Assembly: GCA_032209605.1 (NCBI GenBank) | Contig: JASFXZ010000001.1 | Coordinates: 16,758,256 to 16,822,255 of the forward strand | Source of the DNA: Mactromeris polynyma | Lineage: Eukaryota > Mollusca > Bivalvia > Venerida > Mactridae | Direction: 5' to 3' | DNA length: 64,000 nucleotides | In this document: piece by piece, positions 1-12,195 of the stretch | Position numbering within the stretch: the first letter of the stretch is position 1 | Layout: each line of letters starts with the position of its first letter | Position numbers and translations under genes: made by a program | Notes under the pieces: model-generated | Seen by the model: the letters and a program-made list of their open reading frames with translations, nothing else | Told to the model about the DNA's origin: nothing | The model's database searches: none

Positions 1-230
1 CTTGTTTGAGCTTTTCAAACATAAAAACTCACCAACCACTCCTATTGCTTTTATATCAAAGATACTTAAACTGACTCACCAAAGGTTATTGGCATTAACG
101 GAAAAGCTTCAAAGCTTTTATGCTTATTTGAATTACTCTCAAGTCTTCTTCCTGGTTATACCAGTTTGCGTTGGTGATGAAGAGTTGTGGTCCTGACCTT
201 TGTGAGTTCATACCCACAAGCTCTTGGTTG

Positions 231-420
231 ACCAGCTGACACTTTGTTACTAAAACATTAGGACTTGAGGAGGTGTAAGGAAAACATGTATAGGAATGAG
301 GAAGTAAGGACTTGTCTGGCTGATTAACACAAACAACGCTAGAGAATTGGAGGGAACAAGGATGGGTGAAGTGATGGAATGGAGGGAATACATTACAGGA
401 CAAGCTAAAAATCAAATTGG
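231..420 (+). repeat. R1 dispersed repeat, copy a
   Basis: This stretch aligns by eye with eight other places in the window. They share a core that runs from a block around 'acaagacaatgcctcccc', through 'aaacattaggg.ttgaggaggtg', to 'acattacaggacaagct'. This copy lacks the outer 'gccacat' terminus and starts at the 'actaaaacattagg' block. It has no coding capacity. It is likely a non-autonomous transposable element; the class is uncertain. Confidence 0.6.
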
Positions 421-429
421 CTCACCAGG

Positions 430-2590
430 TCTCATATACTGCCAGTAACTTTTCCAACAAATATCTTGCTGGAAAAACCCCGGGAGCCCCTTCTGGCATT
501 ATTCTGGGTATAAACAGGCACCTGTGTAGAACCACCGACATAGCTAGGTTATGGTTAATAATTTCAAGAGTGACGGTAATGCTACTCTGTAAGCAACTAT
601 ACAATCATATATACCGATGGTATGCCGTGTTTGCTCGGACACATACTAGTAGATATGAACACTACACAACGGGTACTTAGTGGACTCGGGCACCTGTATA
701 TAGGTACCAATAATAGGAGAACAACTGATACAAATATTCGTTAGATGTCATGTATATGGGTATGATCTGAAAATGATGTATTCACTGGGAAGAAGGCATG
801 AGCATTGTCCATTGTTTTGGGTTTGCCAGGTCCGTTTTTTAGATCGATGCCCCCAATATGATCTTCATCCTGGAACCACCACAAGAGCCCTCCGTGAATA
901 GTTCAGCTGGTTTTAAAACGTTTCATTCTCTTCCATGGGAAAATATGCTCAATATGCTTGTATTTATAACTACTTTGAATCGATGACATTTTACTTCATG
1001 AGAAACCATACGTAGATGTTTACATTGCAGCTTCACCTAGAAACGAACACACCCAAGAACTCTTGATGTTGTATAAATGGTGGAGTAGTTTTGGTTACTG
1101 ACTTCAAATCACTACCTCCTCACTGCTTAAGGTTTTGAATCAATGTCGGGTTTATTGAAGTTGTTAGTGAAGAAGCTGTCCTGCAAGCTTGAAGAAAGGT
1201 CATTGGTCTGTCGGGGTATTCATTTATCACAAAAGCTGGGATATAATCAGAGTATGACACTGGCTGTTTGTGTATAACCAAAACATGTTGTATAATTGTA
1301 CCTACACAAACAACAGTACTTATTCATCATAGGTTCAATGCAAATTATAACTGTGTTTTACCAAAACTATCCAACATAGGTACTGGCCATAAACACATGG
1401 AAACTGCTTAAATTCCGTACTTTTGTTCATGAGAAAAAGAACACATCTTAAATATATCAATCCCTGCCTGTAGGTACATAGATCTATGCTAACGATGAAA
1501 GAACGGCTAAAATGTTACAAATATACTTGATGAACATTGACCTATAAGAATCGAAAATTAAGGATCTTTGGATATAAGAAGAATACTTCGTTCAATTTTA
1601 ATGCCTTTATACAGTAATAGAAACAAAACATCAGTTCAATTTCACAACTTAAATATCAATTTTCAAAAGTGCTTGCATTTAATGTTGGGTATCATATAAA
1701 CGTGATTTTAAATGCCTCGTATCATAAACCACTTGTGCATTTCGAAGTTACAAGTTGGAACACTTCCCAGATATGGTATAAGGGAGGCAAACGTAAAAAA
1801 TTACCTGTCAGAGTTTGTTCCCTTTGGACGAGGTATACTGAAGATAAAATATATTTTCATTCAATAAATCATCTGACTCGCAGTAAAGCATACTAACAAA
1901 CAAAGTAAGGACAATTGGTGACACGTAAAGAAATGTTGTTGATATAAACAGATGAACTCAGTCTGGTATCAGATATAAAAATGTCACAAGTTTGCCACAT
2001 GTTAATTTAGAAGTAAATATATTTCACACCAAATAATTCAGATACTGCTAAAACCTCTCAGCTTACAATTCTCTCTAACACCTAAACAACACATATATCA
2101 GAATGAAACATGTTTTATGCACACAAAGTGTACAGTTTCCACTGATTTACCGCTTCTAGCAGATTACAAGCGAATATCAAACTGAATAATTGCACAACTA
2201 ACATGTGACGTGAGAATACCAAGTTTTCACCGCCTCAGAGAGGGACAGTCAGGCAGTATTTGGATTCTTCCGGAATATTGCAGGTCACGTGCATTTTGTT
2301 AATTATATGCACAAACAACCCTTTCTCTTTCGATGGAGTGGTCTTCAGATAAGAGTTCTTTAAGAGGTTTACTGTTCTGTTTTATCTGTTTTGCTTTTAC
2401 GAGAGGGAGCAGGATTCCACATACTTTCTGATCGACCCTCGTATATGAATAATATATTTGATTACATGTAACAAGTTTTATCCTACATCAAGCTGTGAAA
2501 ACTAATTGAAAACAGTAATACATTACATACAATAAATCAATTATTAAGGGTGGCTAAATGAATTACTTGTGCATGTTCCATTAATGATTT
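430..2590. other. Unassigned AT-rich sequence
   Basis: The ORFs here are all under 90 codons, overlap on both strands and show no domain or splice-site logic. No repeat family recognised elsewhere in the window was seen. Confidence 0.5.
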
Positions 2591-2596
2591 GACAAA

Positions 2597-2762
2597 AATG
2601 TCGATTTTCCTCCACATGTGGAGAAGTTGCCGGCTCCTTGTGGAAGGGTAAGTTAGTACTGGTAAGATTTCAGTCCAGGAAAAACTGGTTAGGTGAACCG
2701 GCCGCCGTATATAACTGAAATATCGTTGAGAAACGGCGTTAAACCCGATGAAACAAACATGT
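2597..2762 (+). mobile_element. SINE central domain and 3' tail (5' truncated)
   Basis: The block begins 'ccacatgtggagaagttgcc' and ends in a domain around 'ggccgccgtatataactg' and 'cggcgttaaaccc'. From memory this end is a widespread SINE 3' domain in mollusc genomes. The first part matches the sequence just after the tRNA-like head at 33.3 kb, so the two copies are related. The tRNA head is missing here. A short 'gtgttaaaccc' echo near 3,880 may be a tail scrap. Confidence 0.7.
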
Positions 2763-2765
2763 TCC

Positions 2766-3483
2766 ATTAAGGAACATATCGTACTAACTTCAAATAAACA
2801 TTTGTTTTACAATTTACACGTCTTTAAATACGCAGCACTACTTTTTTTAAATAATTCATGATGCAGCTGATTCAAACTTAGATGTAACCGTTATTGTGAA
2901 CAGTATGTCTATTGTCCAATATACTCCAAAACATGTTTTCATCGTATGACCACAATTTGATTACCATTCGGTTCACAAATAAATAAAACTGGACTACATG
3001 GTTATTATATTAATTCGTTCAGTAATGCGTGTGTGAATCAGCGATTGACCAATAAGACACAGTCTGACCGCGAGCAACCGTTGGAAAGAATGTACTATCT
3101 TTCATTTGAACAGTAAAGCACGAATTAACTGGTTTCTGTTGGTCTTGCGACGTCGTATCGTAAGGAAAACAAGAAAACAGGCTATTGTACGTGCATATAT
3201 GCGAGAAGGAGGTTGCTGAACAAAGGAACGTTTTTTAACGTGTCAAAGACTTGCCTGTAAGATATTCACGAACGGAATTTTCGACCGGCCTTGGCTCGAT
3301 GTACATAGTGTTACTAGCCATGACGTCATGCTACGGGACTTTTTTTACTGCAGAATTACATAGGTATGTTCTTTTGATTGAATTTCATTTTGGCTGTGCG
3401 TTTTACGTGATACCGCCATATGTCGTTGTTACATGATGTTTAACACGGTTTATGCTCCTTTTAACACGCAGTATTAGTATTAA
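2766..3483. other. Unassigned sequence
   Basis: No gene or recognisable repeat is seen. A 61-codon ORF at 3,251-3,436 has no features supporting expression. Confidence 0.4.
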
Positions 3484-3767
3484 TTTCCAGATATGGCAAA
3501 TATTGAACATGTATGGGACGAACATTGGCGTCGTGTAATTGATCGGGTTCCAGTGCCTCCAAGGGTCCCTGAACTACGAAAAGCCCCTGCAGAAGCAAGG
3601 AAAGCTGTGAGACCAGTATTTCTTGAATGTTTAGTGCTAACGTTCATGCGTTGGATGTCATTGCTTGACAATACATTAAGACGACATACTGGTACCGTTA
3701 TCAACAGAGATAACGTCTGTGGCATAGTCTTCGTTATAAAGCAAAAACATGAAATATTTGACTGACT
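3484..3767 (+). pseudogene. Tc1-like transposase C-terminal remnant
   Basis: The frame through the ATG at 3,493 reads PDMANIEHVWDEHWRRV and then a Pro-rich stretch and ELRKA. This is the C-terminal signature of Tc1/IS630-type transposases, where 'NPIEHVWDE..RRV' follows the last catalytic acidic region. A later block with an Arg-Arg pair and a T-x-V-I motif fits the family's final helix. The D,D catalytic core is absent upstream and the spacing between the two blocks is too long, so this is a broken fragment. The ATG is internal to the original protein and is not a real start. Confidence 0.7.
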
Positions 3768-3975
3768 GGAGAAATATCTGAATTTCAGAAGATTAAGTTC
3801 TTCATTCTTACTTAGGTAACGCAAGAACTCTGGGTATAAAAACACCACATAAGACTAAAGTAGAGGTGAAAATCCGTGTTAAACCCGGCTCAAACATGCA
3901 AATCATTATTGTAAATCTGCTGTAATCAGTAATTGGAAATGTTCTAATTTCAAGTTTATCAGCGCAAATAGAATA

Positions 3976-4145
3976 CAGTAAAACCTCACTAATAAGACCA
4001 CCATTGGGACCATTGAAAACTGGTCTTCTTAATATTGAGGTTGAATTTGAATTAGGAGCAGATCTGTGAAAAGGGACTTGAAAATGTTGTTCTTAATGTT
4101 GTGGTGGTCTTATTATTGAGGTGGTCCTTAAGTGAGGTTTTACTG
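3976..4145. mobile_element. Pogo/Tigger-like MITE 1 (170 bp)
   Basis: The element has terminal inverted repeats CAGTAAAACCTCACT at the left and its complement at the right, and a TA dinucleotide on each side (3,974-3,975 and 4,146-4,147). TA target duplication plus CAGT ends is the pattern of pogo/Tigger-type Tc1/mariner derivatives. The interior carries 'agaccacc' motifs in both orientations, so the transcript could fold back on itself. Confidence 0.75.
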
Positions 4146-4149
4146 TATT

Positions 4150-5425
4150 ATTACTGTATTTATTATTTATAAACGGTAATTAAGAACAATTAAGTACGTG
4201 TGCCTGGTATATCGAGAGCTGAGCTGAGAAGCTGGCGAAACGCCTATAAAAAATCCTTTCTGTTTGAAGCTAAAACCATCCATACCATAAAACTAAGCCC
4301 TAGACTCAGATAGGTTACTATTTAATGTTGATTTGACGTCAATACCTCTCGCTGATGTGTTTGTCATGGGTTTAAGCATGGATAGACAATATAGCGTTTA
4401 GTGCTTAAATCATTTATGATAAATTCTTATTATTTAGATATGGGAGTTATAACAATAAAAGTTTAAACAAATCTCGAACGATTACTTCATACAAAGGTAA
4501 TCAATTACTGAGCAGACGACACGATACTGCATTTATGTTATATCACGTTTCCATTAAATCATCAGAAGCCATGCTGCTTACAATATTAATTGCACAGCAT
4601 CATGAATACTATTCAAACTGAAGCAGACGACATTCAATAACTTGTGTCAATAAACAGAAAACTTACGATGCCGAACCCATATTGCATTGCATACTCACGG
4701 CACAGGATCGGTAAATAAACCAACTGCTGTGCTTTGAGCATTACCATCGTTTGTCGTAGTCTGTAAGGTTTTTGAACTGATTTATCACGTGATAAGCGGA
4801 TTTTCAAAAGGGGGTTTAAGACATTAAGGAGCTGCCATTTGACACTGGACACAATAGGTTACATATAATGATACTCCTCGTAGTTAAGTAGTCCCTTGTA
4901 TTTCATAGAAGTAAGACATTCATGAGTAATGACTGTCTTAACAAGCCGCTGTGATAGAAGAAAGGTATAGATGTTTTTGTCTCTGCCTTTTGTGTCATTT
5001 TTTATGTTAAATAGTTGAATATACATTTTGCCACTAAAGTCGAACAAAGCAGCGGTTATGATAAATATGACGATTTGGTAAACATTTACAGATGTTTAGG
5101 AACTCAATCCTGTGAGGGAAAACATTAAATAGGAAATACGAGCTGACTTGAAGACTTGTAGGAATTTCACCATATCGAAGATTCGGTGCAACGCTTTCTT
5201 TACAAACACTGGATTATATTAGATTTGCACCGAACCCTTGGTTGACACCGGTAAACAACTGCACAATATCACACCACGTATTGCCATTCCGTTTAGCAAA
5301 CATCAGAAACTGATTACACATATATTCACACAAAGGATATATGTGCGTGTTTCTGGTATCCTGAATTTATTGGACTCATCTTAGTGACCGAGTTATTGTA
5401 GTCCCTGATTTCAAATTATTTGCCC
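4150..5425. other. Unassigned AT-rich sequence
   Basis: Nothing recognisable. The ORFs of 62-72 codons on the minus strand lack support. Confidence 0.4.
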
Positions 5426-5429
5426 TCAA

Positions 5430-5640
5430 CTCTACGGAATCCAATCCTACCCGGGATATAGAATTTGCGAGGAAGCCATCCTGCTGGCTTACGGAAGGTC
5501 TGCAGTTCTACCCAGGTGTCTGCTTATGCCCCCCATGATAAAAGGCTGGCTTACAGGTCTGGTGTCCGGGGTCTTCCTCCACCGTAGTAACTGAGATAGT
5601 CGCTACATGACCCTGGATGTTTATGTGACTAATAACCTAA
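5430..5640 (+). mobile_element. Bivalve-type SINE-like repeat
   Basis: The order of blocks 'tacccgggatatagaattt', 'gaggaagccatcctgctgg', 'cttacggaaggtctgcagtt', 'ctacccaggtgtctgc', 'ggggtcttcctccacc' and 'agtcgctacatgacc' matches, from memory, a very common interspersed repeat of bivalve genomes that normally ends in a 'gcgacgttaaaccc'-like tail. That tail is not seen here, so the copy is 3' truncated. Confidence 0.55.
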
Positions 5641-5930
5641 GTCTAATAACAAAACAATAAGAACACAATGAACATTAGTGAAATTTGAATTTGAGTTTAT
5701 TATTTTGCGATCATCTACATCTTTTAAAAAACATACATTCTAATGTCGGCTCATTTCACCAACTGAATGTTGTTCTTACAAAAGCGGCTGTGCACTTCAA
5801 GAACGAGTGATGAAATCTCAAAACTAGTGCATCTGAATATCAATAAATAACTAGACAGAATTATTTCGCTTTAAAGTCCTCGGTCTGAAGCATTTTCGAC
5901 AAGCACGCATAGTTTGCCCGCGTGTGAATG

Positions 5931-6546
5931 CTGTATTGATTGGTTTCTTTGTCAAATTCGGTATTGTTTTTGTCCGCTTCTATGTGTACCCAATGTTCAT
6001 TTGTTATTGTTGTTGTATTGCTTAGTTTCTTTGTCCTTGTATTTTGTGGGTACTGTTTTTGCCCCTTCGTATGTGTGTCCCCTTGTCCACTTATAAGTGT
6101 TGTTGTATTTCTTGATTTCCTTGTCCTTATCATTTCAGCATTGTTTTTGCCCCCTCCCTACGCGCCTCTTGTCCAATTACTAGTGTTGTTGTACATCTTA
6201 GTATCTGTGTCCTTATTATTTCGGTATTGTTTTTGCCCCCTCCCTATGTGCCCCCTTGTCCAATTATAATTGTTGTTGTACATCTTAGTATCTGTGTCCT
6301 TATTATTTCGGTATTGTTTTTGCCCCCTCCCTATGTGCCCCCCTTGTCCAATTATAATTGTTGTTGTACATCTTAGTATCTGTGTCCTTATTATTTCGGT
6401 ATTGTTTTTGCCCCCTCTATGTGTGCCCCCTTGTCAAATTATTGTTGTTGTTGTATATCTTAGTATCTTTGTCCTTATTATTTCGGTATTGTTTTCCCCC
6501 CATCCCTGTGTGCCTCCTTGTTCATTTATTATTGTTGTTGTTGTTC
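5931..6546 (+). repeat. Minisatellite, about 88-bp unit, about 6-7 copies
   Basis: Each unit contains 'ttcggtattgtttttgcccc', a cytosine-rich stretch, 'cttgtcc', and 'ttgttgttgtacatcttagt'. Unit-to-unit identity rises toward the middle of the array (two neighbouring units at 6,180-6,360 are almost identical), while the 5' units are more diverged. The T-rich strand gives overlapping hydrophobic ORFs with Leu/Val/Phe repeats; these are repeat translations, not genes. Confidence 0.85.
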
Positions 6547-6941
6547 CCACCCAATGTATGTGCGGCTCCCATTTTCTTTTTCTTGGACAGCTTTGGTACG
6601 TGAATGTGAACTTCCTTGCCCAACGTGTTTCCACTTGTACCAATTTTAAGACAGAACTAGGACCATAGTCTGATGCCTTTAATCAGTCAATCTTAAAGCT
6701 GTTGTGTGACGATCGACATCATTGAGGTGATCAATTAGCAAATTATCTATTTTACAACTGTAACAAGTTATGATTGTAAAATCGAATTTCAAACTGTCAG
6801 AAATATTTTCAAAATTACTCGTTATTCGTTATACCAACCGTGAGTCTTATGTGTTGGAAAAATGCGAAATATGTTAATTTTGCCAGTCTGATTTATTTTA
6901 TAAAGTTTTGTACTTATATGGTATTCAGCTATCCCCGAGTG

Positions 6942-7098
6942 CAGTAAAGCCTCACGTAAAGACCACCTCAATAACAAGACCACCTCAAGTCCATTTTCAC
7001 AGATCTGCTCCTAATTCAAATTCAACCTCAATATTATGGCCATCTCAAATACCAGTTTTCAAGGGTCTCAAGGGTGGTCTTAGTATTGAGGATAACTG
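6942..7098. mobile_element. Pogo/Tigger-like MITE 2
   Basis: This is the same family as the 3,976 element in inverted orientation: CAGTAAAGCCTCACG at the left, then 'aagaccacctc' blocks and an internal 'cagatctgctcctaattcaa' shared with the first element. The right end is degraded ('gaggataactgta'). Confidence 0.65.
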
Positions 7099-7099
7099 T

Positions 7100-8169
7100 A
7101 TATACTGCTTACGTATTACACGCACAATTTTAGTCGGTAAAATTTGATGATCGACCATTATCACATACTGACCCTGTATCCTCGTAGATGCGACTGATAT
7201 TAAAGAGACCACTACTGATCAATAATAATCGCAGAAATTAATTATACTCGATGGTAACTTTTTAATGTATTTTCTGATCGTTAATATTATTAAAAATAAT
7301 GGCCGATGCATATCAGCCTGGAGTTATTCTCAAAGCATCGTTGTTCTTACTTTGTCCATTTCGAAACTTAATTGTTCATAAATCATAATAAACTTTTATC
7401 ATTTGAGAATTTTTACTAAGCATGAAAGTGCGACTTTATTTAAAATCTGCTCAATTCTCGCCAATGTAGCTAATGATAATATGAATACATTACATGTCTT
7501 TACGCATACTCAACGCACGGTTACTCAATTACGCTTCGATATCTATAATGTGAGATCTCTGCATAGGAGATTTGGTGGTAACGTGGTATAAAATTGAAGA
7601 TCTTTCTAAGAACAGAAATGTAACTTGTACTCTCGTGGTAGCGTGTAGTTGTAAGCTTCCACAAGCTGCGTCTCACCTTCGTTCCCTCACATACTATTAG
7701 TGTGTCATCGGTACCGCCAGTACTGTCTCAGTTGACATTATGTTCTGTTCAAACACATCGCTTTAAGCTTATTTACAAAGGACAGGTCTGACCATTGTCT
7801 GAAATCTATACACCGTTGATTGCCGGACAGGTTTTTCACTTCATGTAAATATATTGTCATCAAATCTAGTTATCACTTATGTTCCGATGTTTACATTGGA
7901 AGCTGCGCCCATTGACACATCGCGATTGTATTTAATTCATCAGACTCGACAATCAATAGCCAACAAAAGCTTATTTGAAAATCAATATCACACCAAGTAT
8001 TACATTTTGTAGATTTAAGCGGCGTGGCGATGCGTTCCCTTGGGCAATTTCATCCATCGACTTTTTGAATTGCTATTGGAAACGAAACAACGTGTTTTCC
8101 GGACCTGTGAGCCGCTTCACAGAATAAAACTGATCAAAGAAACCATTAAGTATCGTTGTCTGACTTAAA
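7100..8169. other. Unassigned sequence before the segmental duplication
   Basis: No gene, repeat or RNA is recognised. A 62-codon ORF at 7,403-7,591 has no supporting features. Confidence 0.4.
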
Positions 8170-8974
8170 ATACTTGATTTAACAATAATGCAACCTAACC
8201 AGCATGCTACATTTTATCGCTGAAGTCAAAGCAATACTAATACCTCGAGAATCTGAGTTCTATAAAGTACATCATTATTTTCTGACAATCTATTGTGACT
8301 GAATATGTTGTAATCTAACGGTGGTATTCATTGGTACTCCTACTCGCAATGATGTCCGATATTTGATATTAATTTTCATTGCCAGAGAGTAAACAATATG
8401 GTTCTTTTAATACTGAACTTCACTTCATTTAGGCTAAGTAATCATTGGGAGTATTGCATGAATGTTTGAACACGTTAATCAAAACTATGACAGATAGAAT
8501 TAACGTATTTGATGGATAAGGATTGGATATGTCGTGCAAATAAGTACCAATGTCAACAGTATTAAAACATTGTTTTGATGTTCCGGATTGTGTAAAATAC
8601 GAACTATTCAGTTTATCATTGCATGTGTATTCGATTAAGGGAGTTATTGAAGGTATTTATGAAAGTGATTTAGACCTGGAAGGAATGATTGTGAGACCGC
8701 CGAGGCTCCTTACGATCATTCAACATTAATCATCGACGAGTTAATTTTCATTTTAGTATTTATTTTAATATTGTGATTATGGTAGTGGGATTAATAAATT
8801 CGAATAACAATCAATAGTGTGGTTATGTGCCCTTCGGTGCTTTGCCCCCCCCCCCTCCGAAGGTGGCGGTGAACATGTAGGGTCAGTTGATTGTTGATGT
8901 TTCGGGCGGGCAGGCGTTTGCCAAGCCTTGTGGTACCATGACTAGGGGAGTAGATTTGACTTAGCAAGAACTAT

Positions 8975-9206
8975 TTAAGTTTGATTTCTTAGCTTGTCCT
9001 GTGATGTATTCCAACAATTACATCTCTTCCCCTTAAATTATCCAAGGATGGTTGTTATTGATGGTCAGCCGGACAATTGGTTACTTCCCAATTCCCATAG
9101 ATGTTTGCCCGTACACTTCCTCAATCCCTAATGTTTCGTAGTCTGATGTTCCCTTGGGATCCGTGTGGGGGAGGCATTGTCTTGTGTATGTGGCGCTGCC
9201 TGTACC
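8975..9206 (-). repeat. R1 dispersed repeat, copy b
   Basis: Read on the minus strand, this copy starts with 'gccacatacacaagacaatg', continues through 'cattagggattgaggaagtg' and ends near 'acatcacaggacaagctaag'. It is one of the most complete copies in the window. A run of ten or more C lies a little further out (8,847-8,857), with GC-rich sequence of unknown origin between 8,820 and 8,940. Confidence 0.7.
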
Positions 9207-9760
9207 AGTTAATATTTCCTTAGATGGAATTTCTTTTATAGCATTTTTTAATGCCTAAAACACCATGAATCTGGGGAGTTTTAAAACATCCCCTGTTCCA
9301 ACGGTGGAATTTACGCTAAAAAGGATTCAGTTTCCTAAAATTCTTGTGCGTGCTAGGGATCTCCAAAAGCGGCAAACACGGATAGGTTGTCCGTTATTAA
9401 AACTACACATTATGTTTCAGTATCAGTTCGTGATTGTACTTATGTTTATAAATATGACTAGTAATACTCTTTTAACTCATTATAAGTTATAGATAAATAG
9501 GAAAATACAATGCACTGATAGCGTTATATACCACATATTTCATTAAATACAAGAACTCGCTGACAGATTCGCGCATACGTGTTTAGCTGGTAATTAATTG
9601 ACACGTTTCTATCTGATATGACACATACTGACTATGACAAAAGATCCATTTGACAATCCTCATCAACTTCGTGTTACTGTATATACAAGTGAGTTTCTCT
9701 ATGTTAAATGTGAAATAGATCGTTTCTGTTGTCAATGTGTTAGATCACATTATACGTGTA

Positions 9761-9948
9761 CAGTCAAACCTGTGTTAAAGACCACCTGCGAACAAAGACC
9801 ACTATTGCAAAACCTGTCTGCAAAGACCACCAATTTTATCTCCCATCAGACCATTTTCAATGATATTTAATCTGTTAATAGAGACCACCTGTAAACAAAG
9901 ACCACATTTTGCTGTTCCCATGGGCGGTCTTTACAGACAGGTTTGCTG
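9761..9948. mobile_element. Pogo-like MITE 3, just upstream of gene copy 1
   Basis: CAGTCAAACCTGTGT at the left and CAGGTTTGCTG at the right are inverted ends flanked by TA on both sides. The interior holds several 'aagaccacc' blocks plus one inverted 'ggtcttta'. The element lies in the presumed 5' UTR intron of the first KCNE-like gene, ending 43 bases before its 3' splice site. The corresponding place in unit B (about 26.9-27.1 kb) has no such element. Confidence 0.8.
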
Positions 9949-9977
9949 TAGTATGTTCTGATACGCCTGTCTCACTT

Positions 9978-9992
9978 GTTATTTCTTTTCAG
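9978..9992 (+). promoter_or_regulatory. 3' splice site before gene copy 1
   Basis: The pyrimidine tract 'ttgttatttcttttcag' ends with AG at 9,991-9,992, 45 bases before the ATG. Equivalent sites occur at the same relative place in the other two copies, which argues for a conserved 5' UTR intron. The upstream exon was not identified. Confidence 0.6.
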
Positions 9993-10036
9993 GAAATATC
10001 TGTAGAAGGATTAATCTGTCTAAACTCTAGACCAAC

Positions 10037-10594
10037 ATGAAGTATCTTATTCTACAAGCTCTGTGCAAATCATTTAGTGGTGATTTTATTAATGCAACCG
10101 CTGGAAATAATAGCTCATATGATATTTTACGTGACTGTAAATCAATCGACCCACTATCTGAATCTGTGTACTTAAATATTGCTAGCCCTGAAAAAGACAA
10201 AGACGACGAAGAAAACAGTGGAGCAGTTATGTATATAGTGGCTGTGCTTGTATTTTATTCAGCAGGAATTGTGATTATGATTGTAAAATATTTACGTAGA
10301 GAAAGACAAGAATTAGAAGAAGAGCGCATTCTGGATGACTTCTTCCGTACAATGCCAGCTTGCAAGAAAGAAAGAGAACAAGATAATGTTAATCGTGTTG
10401 CTATACATGCATTTCATGCTTTAACGTCATTCAATGATGCTGAACTTGGTGTAAGTAAGGTTAATGAATCCTTAGTTTCAAATGCTGACACAATTGAAGA
10501 AGTAGAGGACGGACAGTCATCGGTACAATCGTATAAAGATACTGACAAAGTGGAGAATGCCAATCTTTCAAAAACACTAATTACAGACGTATAA
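10037..10594 (+). CDS. Putative KCNE-like single-pass membrane protein, copy 1 (185 aa)
   Basis: The ORF is intronless and an in-frame TAG (10,028-10,030) precedes the ATG, so the start is firm. Residues 1-62 form a probable extracellular part with Cys10, Cys34 and N-glycosylation sequons at Asn19, Asn24 and Asn25. Residues about 63-84 are one hydrophobic helix (SGAVMYIVAVLVFYSAG...) followed by KYLRRER, a charged ELEEERILDDFF helix and a variable acidic tail. There is no cleavable signal peptide. This layout, the Y-I-V-x-V-L-x-F-Y helix start and a single coding exon behind a 5' UTR intron resemble KCNE beta subunits, which sit beside voltage-gated K+ channels and tune gating. The last residues ITDV fit a class I PDZ ligand. 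Similarity is judged from memory; the function is inference. The ORF itself is well supported by two paralogues. Confidence 0.7.
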   Translation: MKYLILQALCKSFSGDFINATAGNNSSYDILRDCKSIDPLSESVYLNIASPEKDKDDEENSGAVMYIVAVLVFYSAGIVIMIVKYLRRERQELEEERILDDFFRTMPACKKEREQDNVNRVAIHAFHALTSFNDAELGVSKVNESLVSNADTIEEVEDGQSSVQSYKDTDKVENANLSKTLITDV

Positions 10595-10599
10595 AAAAT

Positions 10600-11814
10600 T
10601 TGGGGCACAAAATGTTTGTGATGTGAAAGTCCTTACATCAAGGAATTGTCAAATTCGGAATGCAGTCTCCAAAGGAAGCTGTAGCAAGAGACTGTTGAAA
10701 TCCGTGAGGAGTGAACAAAGGTATTGCAATGTAGATCATGCCGATACCGTGAAATCTGAATTCAATACTGTGATGACTAATTTTGGAAACATGTTATTCG
10801 CTCGATTGTTTGTTCCAGAGACAACGTGTGGTAATGACAATTTAATCAAAATTCAGTATACCAACTCGATATCATAATGTTGAACATGCTGCAATAGATA
10901 GAATCGATAGTGCTGTAACTAAATTGAGAATTTATATGTCATGGTTTTCTAACTAATGTGGACGCCTGATATATTGCAATTAATGCCAGATTCATTAAGC
11001 GAACCATCATTCCAAGGTGAGCTATCATTATGTACCATGTGCATGCCCTTGTAATGCATATGGGAGTATACAAGGTTATTATGTACAAGACCTTCGACAG
11101 GATAATTTTAGATCGTTTTTTTGTAGCTTATTGATAAACTTCATCAATCAAGCTGACTGAACAATGCGGTATCTCAAATCGTTATGGAATGCCTGACTTG
11201 AGACAATTAAAAACAAGTGTTCTATGTTCTTTCAACATACTTAATTACTCCTGTATGCATGCACTATCTTTATATCAGACACATTACAACTAAATGTTAG
11301 AGACGTACAACAAAAAATACTCTAAGGCTAGTAGTTATCTCTTATAAAATTATATTATTTGGCTGAAGTATGTTTTGTGAAAATTATAGAATATGCGACA
11401 ATTCCCCTGTGAGTAACGTACACAAGTAATTGGTTTAAGATGGTTTATTCAAAACATCGCCTGTTATTGGTGATGATATACGAATATGGAATCCATTAAG
11501 ATTGTTCTATTGGGAATGTGTGCAACACATTGTATCAGTTCAAGACGATAATCTTGTTTATTTAGCTTTAACTTTTTCAATAATATTTTGTATTCATTGC
11601 AGTTTTTGCTATCACTTGTTTGATCTGCATTCGTGAGTCTATCAATTCTACATCTTCATTTTAAGGAAATGTTTGGTCTTGCACTAAACTCTGTATAAAC
11701 TGTTTTTACTTTGGTCGTCACTGTTAACGTTTGAAGAATGTTCGTCTTATGTCAATAATTTTATTCTGATTTTGTTAGAAATTGTTATATAATTGGATTT
11801 CATAAAGCTGCGAA
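10600..11814. other. Region downstream of gene copy 1
   Basis: No second gene is seen. Parts of it (for example 11,280-11,540 and 11,620-11,720) match 28,340-28,580 and 28,840-28,960 in unit B. An 84-codon ORF at 10,623-10,877 is not shared with the other copies and is probably 3' flank. Confidence 0.5.
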
Positions 11815-11817
11815 TAT

Positions 11818-12195
11818 TTTCTGTGTATATATTTTATGCCCCTTTCCTGTGTATATATGTTATGCCCCTTTCCTGTGTATATGTTTTATGCCCCTTTCCT
11901 GTGTATATATTGTATGCCACTTTCCTGTGTATATATTTTATGCCCCTTTCTTGTGTACATGTATATGTTTTATGCCTCTCTCCTGTGTATATATTTTGTT
12001 CCCCTTTCCTGTGTATATATTTTATGCCCCTTTCTTGTGTACATGTATATGTTTTATGCCTCTTTCCTGTGTATATATTTTATGCCCCTTTCCTGTGTAT
12101 ATATTTTATGCCCCTTTCCTATGTATATATGTTATGCCCCTTTCCTGAGTATATATTTTATGCCTCTTTCCTGTGTATACATTTTCATATCTCCA
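11818..12195 (+). repeat. Minisatellite, 26-bp unit, about 14 copies
   Basis: The unit is 'tgtgtatatattttatgccc' plus 'ctttcc'. Two longer variants with 'ttgtgtacatgtatatg' occur about 108 bases apart (near 11,950 and 12,030), which suggests that a multi-unit block was duplicated. Because 26 is not a multiple of 3, all three frames cycle through the same Cys/Tyr/Phe-rich peptide; none is a gene. Unit B has no array at the matching place. Confidence 0.85.

Noticed and set aside
5861..6668. Hydrophobic repeat proteins around 6 kb
   Set aside because: They come from the 88-base minisatellite on both strands; no start context or conserved spacing.
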